Shown here: positions 18,176 through 27,503 of the stretch, one piece after another
Layout of the letters: every line of letters starts with the position of its first letter
How positions within the stretch are numbered: the first letter of the stretch is position 1
Assembly (NCBI GenBank): GCA_017592775.1
Contig: JAGFNJ010000011.1
Coordinates: 31,881 to 95,880 of the forward strand
DNA length: 64,000 nucleotides
Direction of reading: 5' to 3'
Origin: Candidatus Accumulibacter conexus
Lineage (GTDB): Bacteria > Pseudomonadota > Gammaproteobacteria > Burkholderiales > Rhodocyclaceae
Program-made: the position numbers and the translations under genes
Notes under the pieces: generated by a model
Seen by the model: only the letters and a program-made list of their open reading frames with translations
The model's database searches: none
Told to the model about the DNA's origin: nothing

Positions 18176-19320
18176 TGGTCATGCGATCGATCGCAATTTC
18201 CCTTCCTTGTACCGGCGACGAGGAGTGGGAAGCGACACGCGAGCCGCTGCTGACCGGCTGGCTGACACAAGGGCCGAAGGTTGCCGCTTTTGAACAGGCG
18301 TTTGCCGCGCGGCATGCGGCCGCACACGCTTTGGCGACCACCAGCTGCACAACCGGGCTTCACCTGATCCTGGCGGCGATGGGCATCGGTCCGGGCGATG
18401 AAGTGATCGTTCCGGCGTTTACCTGGGTGGCGACAGCCAACGTGGTCGTTTACTGCGGCGCAACGCCGGTATTCGCCGATGTGGATCGCCGGACCAACAA
18501 CCTCGATGTCGGCGATGTCGTGCAACGGCTCACCCCGCGAACGAAGGCAGTGATCGCGGTTCACCTGTTCGGGCTGTGTGCGGACATCGATTGCCTGCGC
18601 ACCGCTCTGCCCGCGCATATCCCGATCATCGAAGACGCGGCCTGCGCGGCCGGCGCCAGCTACAAGGGACAACCCGCTGGGTCACTCGGGCTGGCGGCGG
18701 CGTTCTCCTTTCATCCGCGGAAGTCGATCACCACCGGCGAGGGCGGAATGGTGACCACCAACGATGCGTCACTGGCGGCGACCGCGAACATGCTGCGAAA
18801 CCACGGTGCGAGCATCTCCGAAGAACAGCGTCACAGCGGTCCGCGCCCCTATCTTCTGCCCGAGTTCAACCTGCTCGGATACAACTACCGGATGACCGAC
18901 CTGCAGGGGGCGGTAGGCCTGGTGCAGTTGGCAAAACTCGATCGTTTCATCGCCGAGCGGGCCGTTTGGGCCGACTACTACACCCGTTCGCTCGTCGACG
19001 TCGAGTGGTTGCAGCCACCGATGGCCCCCGCCGATGGCCAGCACGCTTGGCAGGCGTACGTTCTCTACGTCGATCCGGACCGAGCACCGGCGCCGCGCAA
19101 CGAGATCATGGAGCGCCTCCAGTCGCTCGGGGTCTCCACGCGACCGGGTACGCACGCCGTGCATCTGCTCGGCTATTACGCGAGCCACTATGGCTTGCGG
19201 CCAGAAGACTTCCCGGCAGCTCGCGACTGCAACGACCAGACGATGGCCATTCCCCTTCACAATCGCATGACGGAAGCAGACTACGCGCATGTCGTCGATT
19301 CGCTGCATCGGATCGCCTGA
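18175..19320 (+). CDS. DegT/DnrJ/EryC1-family sugar aminotransferase
   Basis: A 381-residue PLP enzyme. Motifs TSCTTGLHLILAAMGIGPGD, FTWVATANVVVYCGATPVFA, IIEDAACAAGASYKG and FHPRKSITTGEGGMVTT are those of sugar-nucleotide aminotransferases, with the Schiff-base Lys in HPRKSIT. The start at 18175 overlaps the previous stop; an ATG at 18181 is an alternative. It is less like WbpE than the first aminotransferase and more like the perosamine/ArnB branch, so it probably makes a second, 4-amino sugar. The SDR just upstream is the likely partner. Confidence 0.82.
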   Translation: MVMRSIAISLPCTGDEEWEATREPLLTGWLTQGPKVAAFEQAFAARHAAAHALATTSCTTGLHLILAAMGIGPGDEVIVPAFTWVATANVVVYCGATPVFADVDRRTNNLDVGDVVQRLTPRTKAVIAVHLFGLCADIDCLRTALPAHIPIIEDAACAAGASYKGQPAGSLGLAAAFSFHPRKSITTGEGGMVTTNDASLAATANMLRNHGASISEEQRHSGPRPYLLPEFNLLGYNYRMTDLQGAVGLVQLAKLDRFIAERAVWADYYTRSLVDVEWLQPPMAPADGQHAWQAYVLYVDPDRAPAPRNEIMERLQSLGVSTRPGTHAVHLLGYYASHYGLRPEDFPAARDCNDQTMAIPLHNRMTEADYAHVVDSLHRIA

Positions 19321-19323
19321 GTC

Positions 19324-21201
19324 ATGTGCGGCATTGCCGGCCTCGTCAACCTTGACGGCCGCCCGGTCTCACCAGCCATCCTGAAGCGCATGACCGATGC
19401 CATCGCGCATCGAGGGCCCGACGGTGAAGGGCAATGGACCGAAGGGTGCGTTGGATTGGGACACCGCCGGCTGGCAATCATCGATCTCTCGGCCGCGGCG
19501 CATCAGCCAATGCTCTCCGCGGACCATCGTTACGTCATTGCCTACAACGGCGAGATATACAACTACCGGGAACTGCGCGCCGAGCTCGAAGCCGAGGGTT
19601 TTAGCTTTCGTTCGCAGTCGGATACCGAGGTCCTCCTGAATGCGCTGGCCGCTTGGGGACCCAGGGCCTTCGCCAGTCTCAACGGCATGTTCGCTTTCGC
19701 TTTGTGGGACAGGCATGAACGAAGGCTCATGCTGGCACGCGACCGCTATGGGGTGAAGCCTCTGTACTATGCGCTGGTCGGAAACACCTTGGCGTTCGCA
19801 TCTGAGCAGAAGGCCATCATTGCCCAGCCCGGGTTTCCGCGGCAACTCGACAAGGAGGCCCTGCTCGAGTACTTCACGTTCCAGAATATCTTTACCGACA
19901 AGACCTTGCTGCAGGGGCTCAGGTTGTGCCCGGCTGGCCACTACGCACTGCTGGACTTCGCGAGCGCGGCTCCTCGACTGCAATTCTCTCAGTACTGGGA
20001 CTTCGATTTCCGCGAACCATCGGGCAAGGTGGACAAAACGGCCTACGAGGGTGAACTGGATCGCCTCTTCCAGCAGGCGGTCAATCGCCAACTGGTCACG
20101 GATGTGGAACTCGGCAGCTACCTGAGCGGCGGCATGGACTCGGGATCAATCACTGCAGTTGCAGCGCAGTCGTACCCGTACATGAAGACTTTCACCTGCG
20201 GCTTCGATCTCAACTCGGCTTCCGGTCTCGAGTTGGGTTTCGACGAGCGCAGCAAGGCAGAGTACATGTCGTATTGCTTCAAGACCGAGCACTACGAAAT
20301 GGTACTGAAGGCCGGCGACATGGAGCGTGTGCTGCCCAAGCTCGCCTGGCATCTTGAAGAGCCGCGTGTCGGGCAGAGCTACCCGAACTATTATGCTGCA
20401 CAGTTGGCGTCCAAGTTCGTCAAGGTCGTCCTCTCGGGGGCGGGTGGCGACGAGCTTTTCGGTGGTTATCCCTGGCGCTACTACCGGGCCGTGGTGAATG
20501 ATGATTTCGACCGATACATCGACAAGTACTACCAGTTCTGGCAGCGGCTGATGCCGAATCAGAGGCTTCGCGATGTCTTCTCGCCGATCTGGGGCGAAGT
20601 GAGACACGTCTGGACACGTGACATCTTTCGCGACGTCTTCAAACATCATTCCGACAGCCTCTATTCTCCGGTGGATTACATCAACCACTCGCTGTATTTC
20701 GAAGCCAAGACCTTCCTCCACGGGCTGCTGGTCGTGGAAGACAAGCTCAGCATGGCGCACGGCCTTGAGAGTCGCGTACCGTTTCTCGACAACGAGCTGG
20801 TGGACTTTGCCACGCGCTGTCCCGTTTCACTGAAGCTCAACAACCTCTCTGAAGTCGTGCGCATGAACGAAAACGAGCCTGGAGCCAAGTCTTCGAAGTA
20901 TTTTGAACGCACGCGCGATGGCAAACAGATTCTCAGGGACGTGATGGCCAGGCACATTCCTCACTCCATCACCGGCGGCCTGAAACAGGGTTTCTCCGGA
21001 CCGGACGCCAGTTGGTTCAAGGGCGAAAGCATCGAGTTCGTGAAACGCAGCCTGCTGGACAGGAATGCCCGCATCTACGAGGTCCTCAATCGCAAGGCAT
21101 TGCTGGCGCTAGTCGAACAGCACATGCGGGGTGAGGAAAATCAGCGTTTGTTGATCTGGTCGCTGCTCAACGTCGAAGCGTGGATGAAGGCCTACCTGTG
21201 A
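19324..21201 (+). CDS. Asparagine synthetase-like glutamine amidotransferase (AsnB family), first copy
   Basis: A 625-residue class II amidotransferase. MCGIAGLVN exposes the catalytic Cys2, HRGPDGEGQW and YNGEIYNYREL form the glutaminase pocket, and SGGMDSGS near residue 270 is the PPi loop of the synthetase domain. EDKLSMAHGLESRVPFLDNE is also conserved. In Pseudomonas WbpS and Bordetella loci such homologues are linked to amidation of uronic acids rather than asparagine synthesis. Three paralogues in this locus argue for that role. The stop overlaps the next start (GTGA). Confidence 0.85.
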   Translation: MCGIAGLVNLDGRPVSPAILKRMTDAIAHRGPDGEGQWTEGCVGLGHRRLAIIDLSAAAHQPMLSADHRYVIAYNGEIYNYRELRAELEAEGFSFRSQSDTEVLLNALAAWGPRAFASLNGMFAFALWDRHERRLMLARDRYGVKPLYYALVGNTLAFASEQKAIIAQPGFPRQLDKEALLEYFTFQNIFTDKTLLQGLRLCPAGHYALLDFASAAPRLQFSQYWDFDFREPSGKVDKTAYEGELDRLFQQAVNRQLVTDVELGSYLSGGMDSGSITAVAAQSYPYMKTFTCGFDLNSASGLELGFDERSKAEYMSYCFKTEHYEMVLKAGDMERVLPKLAWHLEEPRVGQSYPNYYAAQLASKFVKVVLSGAGGDELFGGYPWRYYRAVVNDDFDRYIDKYYQFWQRLMPNQRLRDVFSPIWGEVRHVWTRDIFRDVFKHHSDSLYSPVDYINHSLYFEAKTFLHGLLVVEDKLSMAHGLESRVPFLDNELVDFATRCPVSLKLNNLSEVVRMNENEPGAKSSKYFERTRDGKQILRDVMARHIPHSITGGLKQGFSGPDASWFKGESIEFVKRSLLDRNARIYEVLNRKALLALVEQHMRGEENQRLLIWSLLNVEAWMKAYL

Positions 21202-21920
21202 TCGGGATCCTTTCGGACGCGCACGGCAACACCGTTGCCTTTCGTGCAGCCGTCGGCCATCTCAGAGACCTTGGCGCGCGAGTCTTCTACTTCCTTGGCG
21301 ACGCCGTTGGATATCTTCCGACCGCCGGGGTGATCAGCGAACTGCAGGAAATGGGGAAGACGGTTACATGCCTTCTCGGCAACCACGAGAGCATGCTGCT
21401 GAGCGGTGGCACGGATCCGCAGCGTGAACAGGCGTACCAGCATCAGCGCATCCGGGGTCTCCTGACCAGAGAACAGACAGCATTCATTCGGTCCTGGCCG
21501 ACACACTGTCGGCTCTGCCATGGCGGAACGAATCTGCTGTTTGTACACGGAAGCCCGGCGGATTTCACGAATGGGTATCTATACCCTGACAGTGATCTCA
21601 GCCGATTCGTCGTCAGAGAAAGCTTTGTCTTCATGGGCCACAGTCATTACCCGTTCGTCCGCAACGTGGGTGGCACGACTTTCGTCAACGTCGGCAGCTG
21701 TGGTCTGCCGCGGGATGATGGGCGATATGGTTCGTTCGCGACCTTCGATCCGGTAATCCGAAAAGCCTGCCTGTATCGCTTCGACATCAGCCGTTCGCTC
21801 GCGTCCCTGCCCGATGAGACGCGGAATCTGGTACACTCCTCCGTCGTCCGTCTGTTCGCTCGGCGGGCGCCTTCTCTGGTGGGCACGGTCATGGCAACCC
21901 GGACAGAAAGCAATCAATGA
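21198..21920 (+). CDS. Metallophosphoesterase (calcineurin-like, YfcE/MJ0936 type)
   Basis: A 240-residue dinuclear metallophosphoesterase. ILSDAHGN near residue 4, FLGDAVGY, LLGNHES, FVHGSP and MGHSHYPF supply the five metal-binding motifs in the right order. I choose the GTG at 21198 because it overlaps the previous TGA as GTGA; an in-frame GTG lies at 21180. Its place between an asparagine synthetase homologue and an ATP-grasp ligase suggests it removes a phosphate from a sugar intermediate or a nucleotide. The substrate is unknown. Confidence 0.8.
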   Translation: MIGILSDAHGNTVAFRAAVGHLRDLGARVFYFLGDAVGYLPTAGVISELQEMGKTVTCLLGNHESMLLSGGTDPQREQAYQHQRIRGLLTREQTAFIRSWPTHCRLCHGGTNLLFVHGSPADFTNGYLYPDSDLSRFVVRESFVFMGHSHYPFVRNVGGTTFVNVGSCGLPRDDGRYGSFATFDPVIRKACLYRFDISRSLASLPDETRNLVHSSVVRLFARRAPSLVGTVMATRTESNQ

Positions 21921-22969
21921 TCAGGGTCCTGGTTACAGCAATGGGCGGCGGCGGTCACGGTGAACAGATCCTGAAAGCCCTGCGGGCTGCCGAAAAGGGG
22001 CGTTACTGGATTGCCGGGGCCGACGCCAATCCCGCCTGCCCACAGTTCGACATGGTCGACCAGCGAGCTGTGCTGCCGCTTGCCAATTCCCCGGCCTACA
22101 TGGACGAGCTTTTCGCCCTCATTTCACGGTACCGGATCCAGGCCCTGTTCCATGGCTGTGAACCCGAATTGAAGCTCTTCGCCAAGCATCGGCAGGAGAT
22201 TGAAGCGCTGGGCGTATTTCTCCCGGTCAATCCGACGCCGGTCATCGACCTCTGCATGGACAAGGAGAAGACGAACAGGCGCCTGCTGGAACTCGGGTTT
22301 GAGGCTCCCCGCTTCGCCGTCGTCGAGGGAAATGCGGACTTGGCATCGATAGACTGGTTTCCCGTGGTCGTCAAGCCATCGCTGGGAGGTGGCGGTTCGG
22401 CCAACGTCTATATCGCGCAGAACCCGTGCGAACTCGCCGGTCTCGCCAAGTACCTCAACCTCGGTGCCAATGACATCAAGTTCTTCATACAGGAGTACGT
22501 CGGCACTCCCGATGCCGAATACACGGTCGGCGTACTCCATGACATGGATGGAGCGTACATCAATTCAATCGCGGTGAAGCGAAGGTTGACCGGGCAGCTC
22601 AGTATTCGCACCAGCGTTGCCAACACGACAGGGAGGACAGAGCTTGGGCCGTGGTTGGTCATCAGCTCCGGAATCAGCCAGGGCGAGATCGACAGATTCC
22701 CGGAGGTCTCCGAAACGTGCCAAGCCATCGCCAGGGCGATTGGTGCTAAAGGCCCGCTCAACATTCAGTGTCGCGTGGTCAACAGGGTGGTTCAGGTCTT
22801 CGAGATCAACCCCAGGTTTTCCGGAACAACGTCGCTGCGCGCGATGGTGGGCTACAATGAGCCGGACGTCCTGGTACGCAAGCATCTGCTCCATGAGGAG
22901 GTACCTGTTGGCTTCTCCTATGGCAAGGGCCTCATCCTCAGAAACCTGACGGAGCATTATTATGGCTAG
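21917..22969 (+). CDS. ATP-grasp ligase (carbamoyl-phosphate synthase large-chain-like)
   Basis: A 350-residue ATP-grasp enzyme. The N-terminal Rossmann part begins IRVLVTAMGGGGHGEQILKA. The ATP-grasp core has FPVVVKPSLGGGGSANVY and EYVGTPDAEYTVGVL, and NIQCRVVNRVVQVFEINPRF gives the Mg-binding Glu and Asn. Such proteins in polysaccharide loci are thought to join an amino acid or carboxylate to an amine. Overlaps at both ends (ATGA with the phosphoesterase, eight bases with the methyltransferase) show a coupled block. It may add an aminoacyl group to a sugar; this is inference. Confidence 0.75.
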   Translation: MIRVLVTAMGGGGHGEQILKALRAAEKGRYWIAGADANPACPQFDMVDQRAVLPLANSPAYMDELFALISRYRIQALFHGCEPELKLFAKHRQEIEALGVFLPVNPTPVIDLCMDKEKTNRRLLELGFEAPRFAVVEGNADLASIDWFPVVVKPSLGGGGSANVYIAQNPCELAGLAKYLNLGANDIKFFIQEYVGTPDAEYTVGVLHDMDGAYINSIAVKRRLTGQLSIRTSVANTTGRTELGPWLVISSGISQGEIDRFPEVSETCQAIARAIGAKGPLNIQCRVVNRVVQVFEINPRFSGTTSLRAMVGYNEPDVLVRKHLLHEEVPVGFSYGKGLILRNLTEHYYG

Positions 22970-24134
22970 GTCGACGCCGAACCCGATCAGCAGGCACGCT
23001 TGTCCTGCCTGCGGCTCGTCCGAAGTCGTCCAGATTTCAGGCGGCAGTGTGCTGCCCGCTATCCTTTTCCCGGTGGAAAGCGATCGTGCAGCCGATGTCC
23101 CAGCGCGCGCGGTCCGGGCCGCAGCCTGCTGCGAGTGCCAGCACGTGTTCCTGACGGATCTCGACCCCGAGTTTTCCGAGAACCTGTACGCCAATTACTA
23201 CAATCTGTACCCTTTCAAGGCTCTCGAGACCTTGAATGCCTTTTATCGTGAGCCGTTCAACAGGCTGTTGCCGGTCTTCTGCCCGCCTGGAAACCTCAGT
23301 CTGCTGGAGATAGGCTGTGATGAGGTGGAGCAGATGCGCTGCTTCCTCGACCAGGGATACCGCTGCACGGCCATCAATCCGGGCGCCCGGGAATGCGGCG
23401 ATGTTCGCTTCATCGATGGTTATTATGGTTCAACTCCGGTCACAGGAGATTTCGATCGCATCATCTCGCGCTTCAATCTGGAGCATATCGTCGACATCGA
23501 TGGTTTTTTTGAGCAACTACACCAGAACCTCAAGGCCGATGGCATCGCGATCATGCAGGTGCCGAACGCCGAGCACTTTCTGCACCTGGGTGTGTTGAAC
23601 ATGTTTGCGCACGAGCACCCGCACTATTTCTGCCGCAAGTCGCTCGCGGCGCTGATCTTCCGCTGCGGCTTCGAGGTACGGTTTCTGAACGGCGTCACCG
23701 AGCCAAGTCTGATATGTGCGTTTGGCCGCAGAACTGGCGGTTCCTACGACCCCAGTGCGAGAATTGGCGGCCTGAGGCAGGTGGTCTCTGAGGTTTGTGC
23801 TTTCATTGGTCGCAGCGACGACGGAGTCGTTCTCTATGGCGCCGGGTTGTCTGCGTCGGCCCTGCTCTACTCTTCAGACTTCCAGGCCCGCTGGTACGAC
23901 CGGATTTCGATTGTTGATGATAACGCGGTGATCCAGGGGCGCCTGATGCCGAATACCCCGCTGACAATCGATCGCCCGGACGATCAGGCTTTCGAAAACG
24001 GAAAGTCAATAATACTCACCTTGAGTCAGCAGTACCACCCGGCAGTGATTCGCAGGCTGCGGGCCCGAGGTGTGGCAGCCGACATCTATGCGATTTCCAG
24101 CGGTGGTTTCAAGGCGGTTGTGAGTGACTGTTGA
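22962..24134 (+). CDS. SAM-dependent methyltransferase, sugar C-methyltransferase-like
   Basis: A 390-residue three-part protein. The N-terminus has a zinc-type CPACGS motif (residues 14-19) with a later CCEC pair. A SAM-binding core follows, with LSLLEIGCDEVEQMRCFLDQ, FDRIISRFNLEHIVD and GIAIMQVPNAEHFLHL. A C-terminal Rossmann-like domain (~270-390) contains VVLYGAGLSASALLY and ISIVDDNA. This N-zinc/SAM/C-domain layout is that of the sugar C-methyltransferases (Methyltransf_13/11/14) such as TylCIII and NovU. Motif I is somewhat atypical (IGCDEVEQ rather than IGxGxG). Confidence 0.72.
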   Translation: MARSTPNPISRHACPACGSSEVVQISGGSVLPAILFPVESDRAADVPARAVRAAACCECQHVFLTDLDPEFSENLYANYYNLYPFKALETLNAFYREPFNRLLPVFCPPGNLSLLEIGCDEVEQMRCFLDQGYRCTAINPGARECGDVRFIDGYYGSTPVTGDFDRIISRFNLEHIVDIDGFFEQLHQNLKADGIAIMQVPNAEHFLHLGVLNMFAHEHPHYFCRKSLAALIFRCGFEVRFLNGVTEPSLICAFGRRTGGSYDPSARIGGLRQVVSEVCAFIGRSDDGVVLYGAGLSASALLYSSDFQARWYDRISIVDDNAVIQGRLMPNTPLTIDRPDDQAFENGKSIILTLSQQYHPAVIRRLRARGVAADIYAISSGGFKAVVSDC

Positions 24135-24312
24135 AGGCCAGTCCCAGTCTGAGCAGACGGATGACTTTGCCAGCAGGTTGTGGTCGGATGTCGTGCGAGA
24201 CGCGCGAGGCACGGACATGCGGCGGCTGGTTTGCCAATCTGATGGAGAGTGAACGCGAGGGCCAACGTGGCTTTTCGTGACTGCCATTTCAGGTCAGGGA
24301 GGAGATGGCGCC

Positions 24313-25701
24313 ATGATATCGGTGGATAACAAGCCTGCGAACGCTGCACCGCGGAACGAGGACTTCACCATCGGGGCATATCGTCGTCTGCTTCGGCTTT
24401 GCCTCTCGTCGTACACGCCTGCCAGCTACGGCCGCATCCCATGGGGGGAGCGCTTCGTCCTCTGGCGACACGACTGCGACTATTCCTTGAACCGGGCACT
24501 CGCCTTGGGCCGTGCCGAACAGGAAGAAGGACTGAACTCGACCTTCTTCGTGAATCCGCACAGCGAGTTCTACAATCTGCTCGAACGCGGCCAGCTTGCG
24601 ATCGTGAACGAGTTGCTCCGCTTGGGTCACGAGGTCGCCCTGCATTTTGATGGGGCTTTCCACGCGACTCGTTCGCAGGAGGAATTGCATGGCCAGATTC
24701 ACCGTGAAGCCGGGCTGCTCGAGCAGTTTCTGGGCAAGCGCCCTGCTGCTTTCAGTTTCCACAACCCCAGTGCCTTTCATCTGAGCTGCGACGACGACAG
24801 CTATGGTGGCCTCGTCAACTGCTACTCCAGGCGCTTCAAAACCCAGGTGCCGTACTGTTCCGACTCCAATGGGTACTGGCGCTTTCGTCGCTTGTCCGAC
24901 GTGCTGAGCGATGCCAGCGACCCGTGTCTGCAGGTATTGACCCACCCGGGCTGGTGGCAGTCACGCATCATGCCGCCGCGTCAACGCGTGTTCCGCTGCG
25001 CTGTCGGTCGGGCCCGGGCGACGATGCGACTCTATGATCAGGCGCTCGAGGACTGGAACCGCGAGAACTTCGCCGGTGCTGCGGCGTCCATCAGGTTCCT
25101 GCGATCGATCGACGCAAAGACCTTTGATGCGCTTGATTATCTGTGGAACACGAGGCGGTTCGCGACCCTTTTCCTGGAGCTTTCGTGCCTCCACGAAACA
25201 CAGATCAGGCGAGTGTGCAAGGCGATTCTGATCCGCGAATGGCAGATCCCAGCGGCGGAAGTGAACGGCTTTCTGGACCAAGTGGGGCTTGATGGCTTGA
25301 GCCTGTTCAAGGGTGTTCGCGGCAGAAGCTGGCTGATGACGGGAGAGGCGCACGACGAGACCCACCGGAAGTGGCTGGAGGTCCGCGACCGGGTGGCGCA
25401 AGGCCTTCCGGCGGTCGTAGACGACGTGCTTGAGGCAGGTTGTGTGGATCTTTGCGCCCGAATCGAGTCCCTCGCGGCGTGGGGCAGGCGGGAGGCGATC
25501 CACTTTGACGGGCTGGGGCATCACGAAGCTGTCGACGTTCCTGCTGACCATAGGCGAGGACAGCACCACGCGGAGGAACTGGTGGTACACGGCAGCCGGG
25601 AGATCGCCGAGACATCGCGAGACAGGTGGGAGGCCTTCAAGAAGCAAGTCGAGGGCATGACCGGTGGCGCGAGAACGCAGGTCACAATGGCTGTGGGCTG
25701 A
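24313..25701 (+). CDS. Polysaccharide deacetylase-like protein with C-terminal extension
   Basis: A 462-residue protein from the ATG at 24313 (GGAGGAGA upstream). Residues ~40-270 resemble NodB-like deacetylases: VLWRHDCDYSLNRALALG holds the paired Asp residues of motif 1, LRLGHEVALHFDGAF the histidine motif, and VLTHPGWW a late His. These enzymes are metal-dependent hydrolases that deacetylate sugars. The C-terminal ~100 residues (rich in His, Arg and Glu) fit no known fold and look less like native coding sequence, so a frameshifted tail is possible. A 178-base spacer separates it from the methyltransferase. Confidence 0.6.
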   Translation: MISVDNKPANAAPRNEDFTIGAYRRLLRLCLSSYTPASYGRIPWGERFVLWRHDCDYSLNRALALGRAEQEEGLNSTFFVNPHSEFYNLLERGQLAIVNELLRLGHEVALHFDGAFHATRSQEELHGQIHREAGLLEQFLGKRPAAFSFHNPSAFHLSCDDDSYGGLVNCYSRRFKTQVPYCSDSNGYWRFRRLSDVLSDASDPCLQVLTHPGWWQSRIMPPRQRVFRCAVGRARATMRLYDQALEDWNRENFAGAAASIRFLRSIDAKTFDALDYLWNTRRFATLFLELSCLHETQIRRVCKAILIREWQIPAAEVNGFLDQVGLDGLSLFKGVRGRSWLMTGEAHDETHRKWLEVRDRVAQGLPAVVDDVLEAGCVDLCARIESLAAWGRREAIHFDGLGHHEAVDVPADHRRGQHHAEELVVHGSREIAETSRDRWEAFKKQVEGMTGGARTQVTMAVG

Positions 25702-26263
25702 GGGTGGCGATGGATACGGTAAAGGACGACGGTCGGTCGAAGCAGTTCGTGTTGGCAGGCAGATCCCGCTGACGATGGTGCGCAACTGATGAGTGTGTCG
25801 CGAGCCCTGCTTGTCAGCGATGTTCCGGGCATTTTCCGGTTGCTTAGCCATGTGCCCCGGTCCGCCACTTGGCTGCGGTCATTGTGGCCGCAGCCAGACC
25901 GCAATCTCTCGACGCATTGCGCGAGCGTTCCGCGCCAAGCCGTGTGCCCTTTCTTTCCCGACCGCAATGGGGTGCCGCTGACTAGGAAGTTCTCAGGGCT
26001 GATCTCGCAGCGACTCTGTCGAAGATACTCTCGGGCAATTGGCTTGCCCAGCTAGGACGAACGAGTGGCCAACTGTTGCCGCCGGCCGACGCCCGTCGAC
26101 GGCTTTTCCCGCCGGGCGTGGCCTGTGGTTTCGATCTACAGCCATGTCCGCGGCCTGTTGCCGTCGGCCTTGGGTGGCGATGGCCAACAGGTAATTGTGG
26201 ATGGCAACCTGATCCCGGCTGGACTTTCGGTGCTGAGGCATCCATCCGTGGCAGGGGGGCATC
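25702..26263. other. 562-bp intergenic region, no recognisable gene
   Basis: Open frames exist on both strands, but none has a recognisable domain, a ribosome site or biased codon use. It may be a decayed gene or a long 5' region with a promoter for the GNAT/WbqC pair. GCAGGGGGGC just before 26264 serves that next gene as a ribosome site. Confidence 0.5.
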
Positions 26264-26782
26264 ATGCAGGCTGACCGCGTACGCTTGCGCCCGTTGCGGC
26301 GTGCCGATGCGCCCTTGCTATACGAATGGATCACGCACCGCGAACTGGTGATCCTGAACGCGCCGTACCACCCGGTTTCAGACGTCGACCATGCGGCGTG
26401 GGTCGAGTCGATGCTCACCAAGCGTACCGACATGGTGATCTTCGTGATCGAAGAACTGGCAAGCAACAAGGCGATAGGCACTTGCCAGTTGCTGAACATC
26501 AACTGGCGGCACCGCAGCGCTGAACTGCAGATCCGGATCGGCGATGAAGCGTTCCGGAGCAAGGGTCACGGCACCGAGGCGGTCAAGCTCCTGTGCCATT
26601 TCGGCTTTGCTGACCTGAATCTGCACCGTATCTACCTGCATGTCTTCGAGACCAACAAACGGGCCATCCGCGCCTACGAAAAGGCAGGTTTTCTCCGGGA
26701 GGGTTCGCTGAAGGAGGCCGCCTTCATCGACGGCAGGTGGCTGGACGTTGCGGTGATGGGTTTGATCGAGCAAGATGACTAA
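26264..26782 (+). CDS. GNAT-family N-acetyltransferase
   Basis: A 172-residue GNAT protein. The N-terminal strand VRLRPLRRADAPLLYEW, the acetyl-CoA motif A region IGDEAFRSKGHGTEAVKLL, and the motif B region VFETNKRAIRAYEKAGF are all clear. It resembles RimJ/PseH-type enzymes, which acetylate amino sugars or protein N-termini. Here, downstream of a sugar aminotransferase and overlapping a WbqC-like gene by eight bases, N-acetylation of a 4-amino sugar is the likeliest role. The ATG at 26264 is preceded by a G-rich ribosome site. Confidence 0.85.
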   Translation: MQADRVRLRPLRRADAPLLYEWITHRELVILNAPYHPVSDVDHAAWVESMLTKRTDMVIFVIEELASNKAIGTCQLLNINWRHRSAELQIRIGDEAFRSKGHGTEAVKLLCHFGFADLNLHRIYLHVFETNKRAIRAYEKAGFLREGSLKEAAFIDGRWLDVAVMGLIEQDD

Positions 26783-27479
26783 GACCGTTGCCATCCACCA
26801 GCCGAACTTCTTCCCGTGGCTGGGCTATTTCGACAAGATCGCGCGAAGCGACGTCTTCATCTTCCTCGATCACGTGCAGTTCCCGAAGACGGGAGGCGTA
26901 TGGTGCAATCGCGTCAGGCTGCGCTGTGGCGGCGAGGCACGCTGGGTCACCGGGCCGATCAGGCGAGCCTTCCACGGCGTGCTGGCGATCAACGAAGTCG
27001 AGTGGGCGGACGAGCAGCCGTGGCGCAGCAAGCTGCTGAAGACCCTGGCGGCAAACTACTCGCGAGCGCCGTTCTTCAAGGAAACGATGGCTTGGCTTGA
27101 GCCGCAGATTCTCTCGCCTCAGAGCAACCTGGCGCGCTACAACGTGGCGGTAATCAAGGCCATCGCCGGCCAGGTTGGCTTGCGCCACGAACACTGCGTG
27201 CCCTCCTCTTCTCTTGGCGGAGAAGGGCAGGCGAGCGACCTGCTGATCGACCTGATACGCAAGGTTGATGGCAGTTGCTACATGTGCGGCGGCGGCGCCT
27301 CCGGCTACCAGGACGACCGAGCATTCGCACAGGCTGGCGTGCCGCTCGTCTATCAGGGCTTCCAACATCCGGTGTATCCACAGGCCGGCGCGGCCGATTT
27401 CGTGCCCGGTCTTTCCATCTTGGATGCGCTGATGAACATCGGTAGAGCTGGAGTCGGGGCGCTGCTCGCGGTAAGATGA
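26775..27479 (+). CDS. WbqC-like family protein
   Basis: A 234-residue protein with the WbqC family N-terminus VAIHQPNFFPWLGYFDKIA and later FLDHVQFPK, WVTGPIRRAF and YQGFQHPVYPQ. WbqC proteins occur in O-antigen clusters and in bacterial glycan or amino-acid modification operons; their reaction is poorly defined, though a transferase activity has been suggested for the fold. It overlaps the GNAT gene, implying joint action on one sugar. Confidence 0.82.
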   Translation: MTKTVAIHQPNFFPWLGYFDKIARSDVFIFLDHVQFPKTGGVWCNRVRLRCGGEARWVTGPIRRAFHGVLAINEVEWADEQPWRSKLLKTLAANYSRAPFFKETMAWLEPQILSPQSNLARYNVAVIKAIAGQVGLRHEHCVPSSSLGGEGQASDLLIDLIRKVDGSCYMCGGGASGYQDDRAFAQAGVPLVYQGFQHPVYPQAGAADFVPGLSILDALMNIGRAGVGALLAVR

Positions 27480-27503
27480 CCAATTCGTCGCAGGGAAGAT
27501 TCC

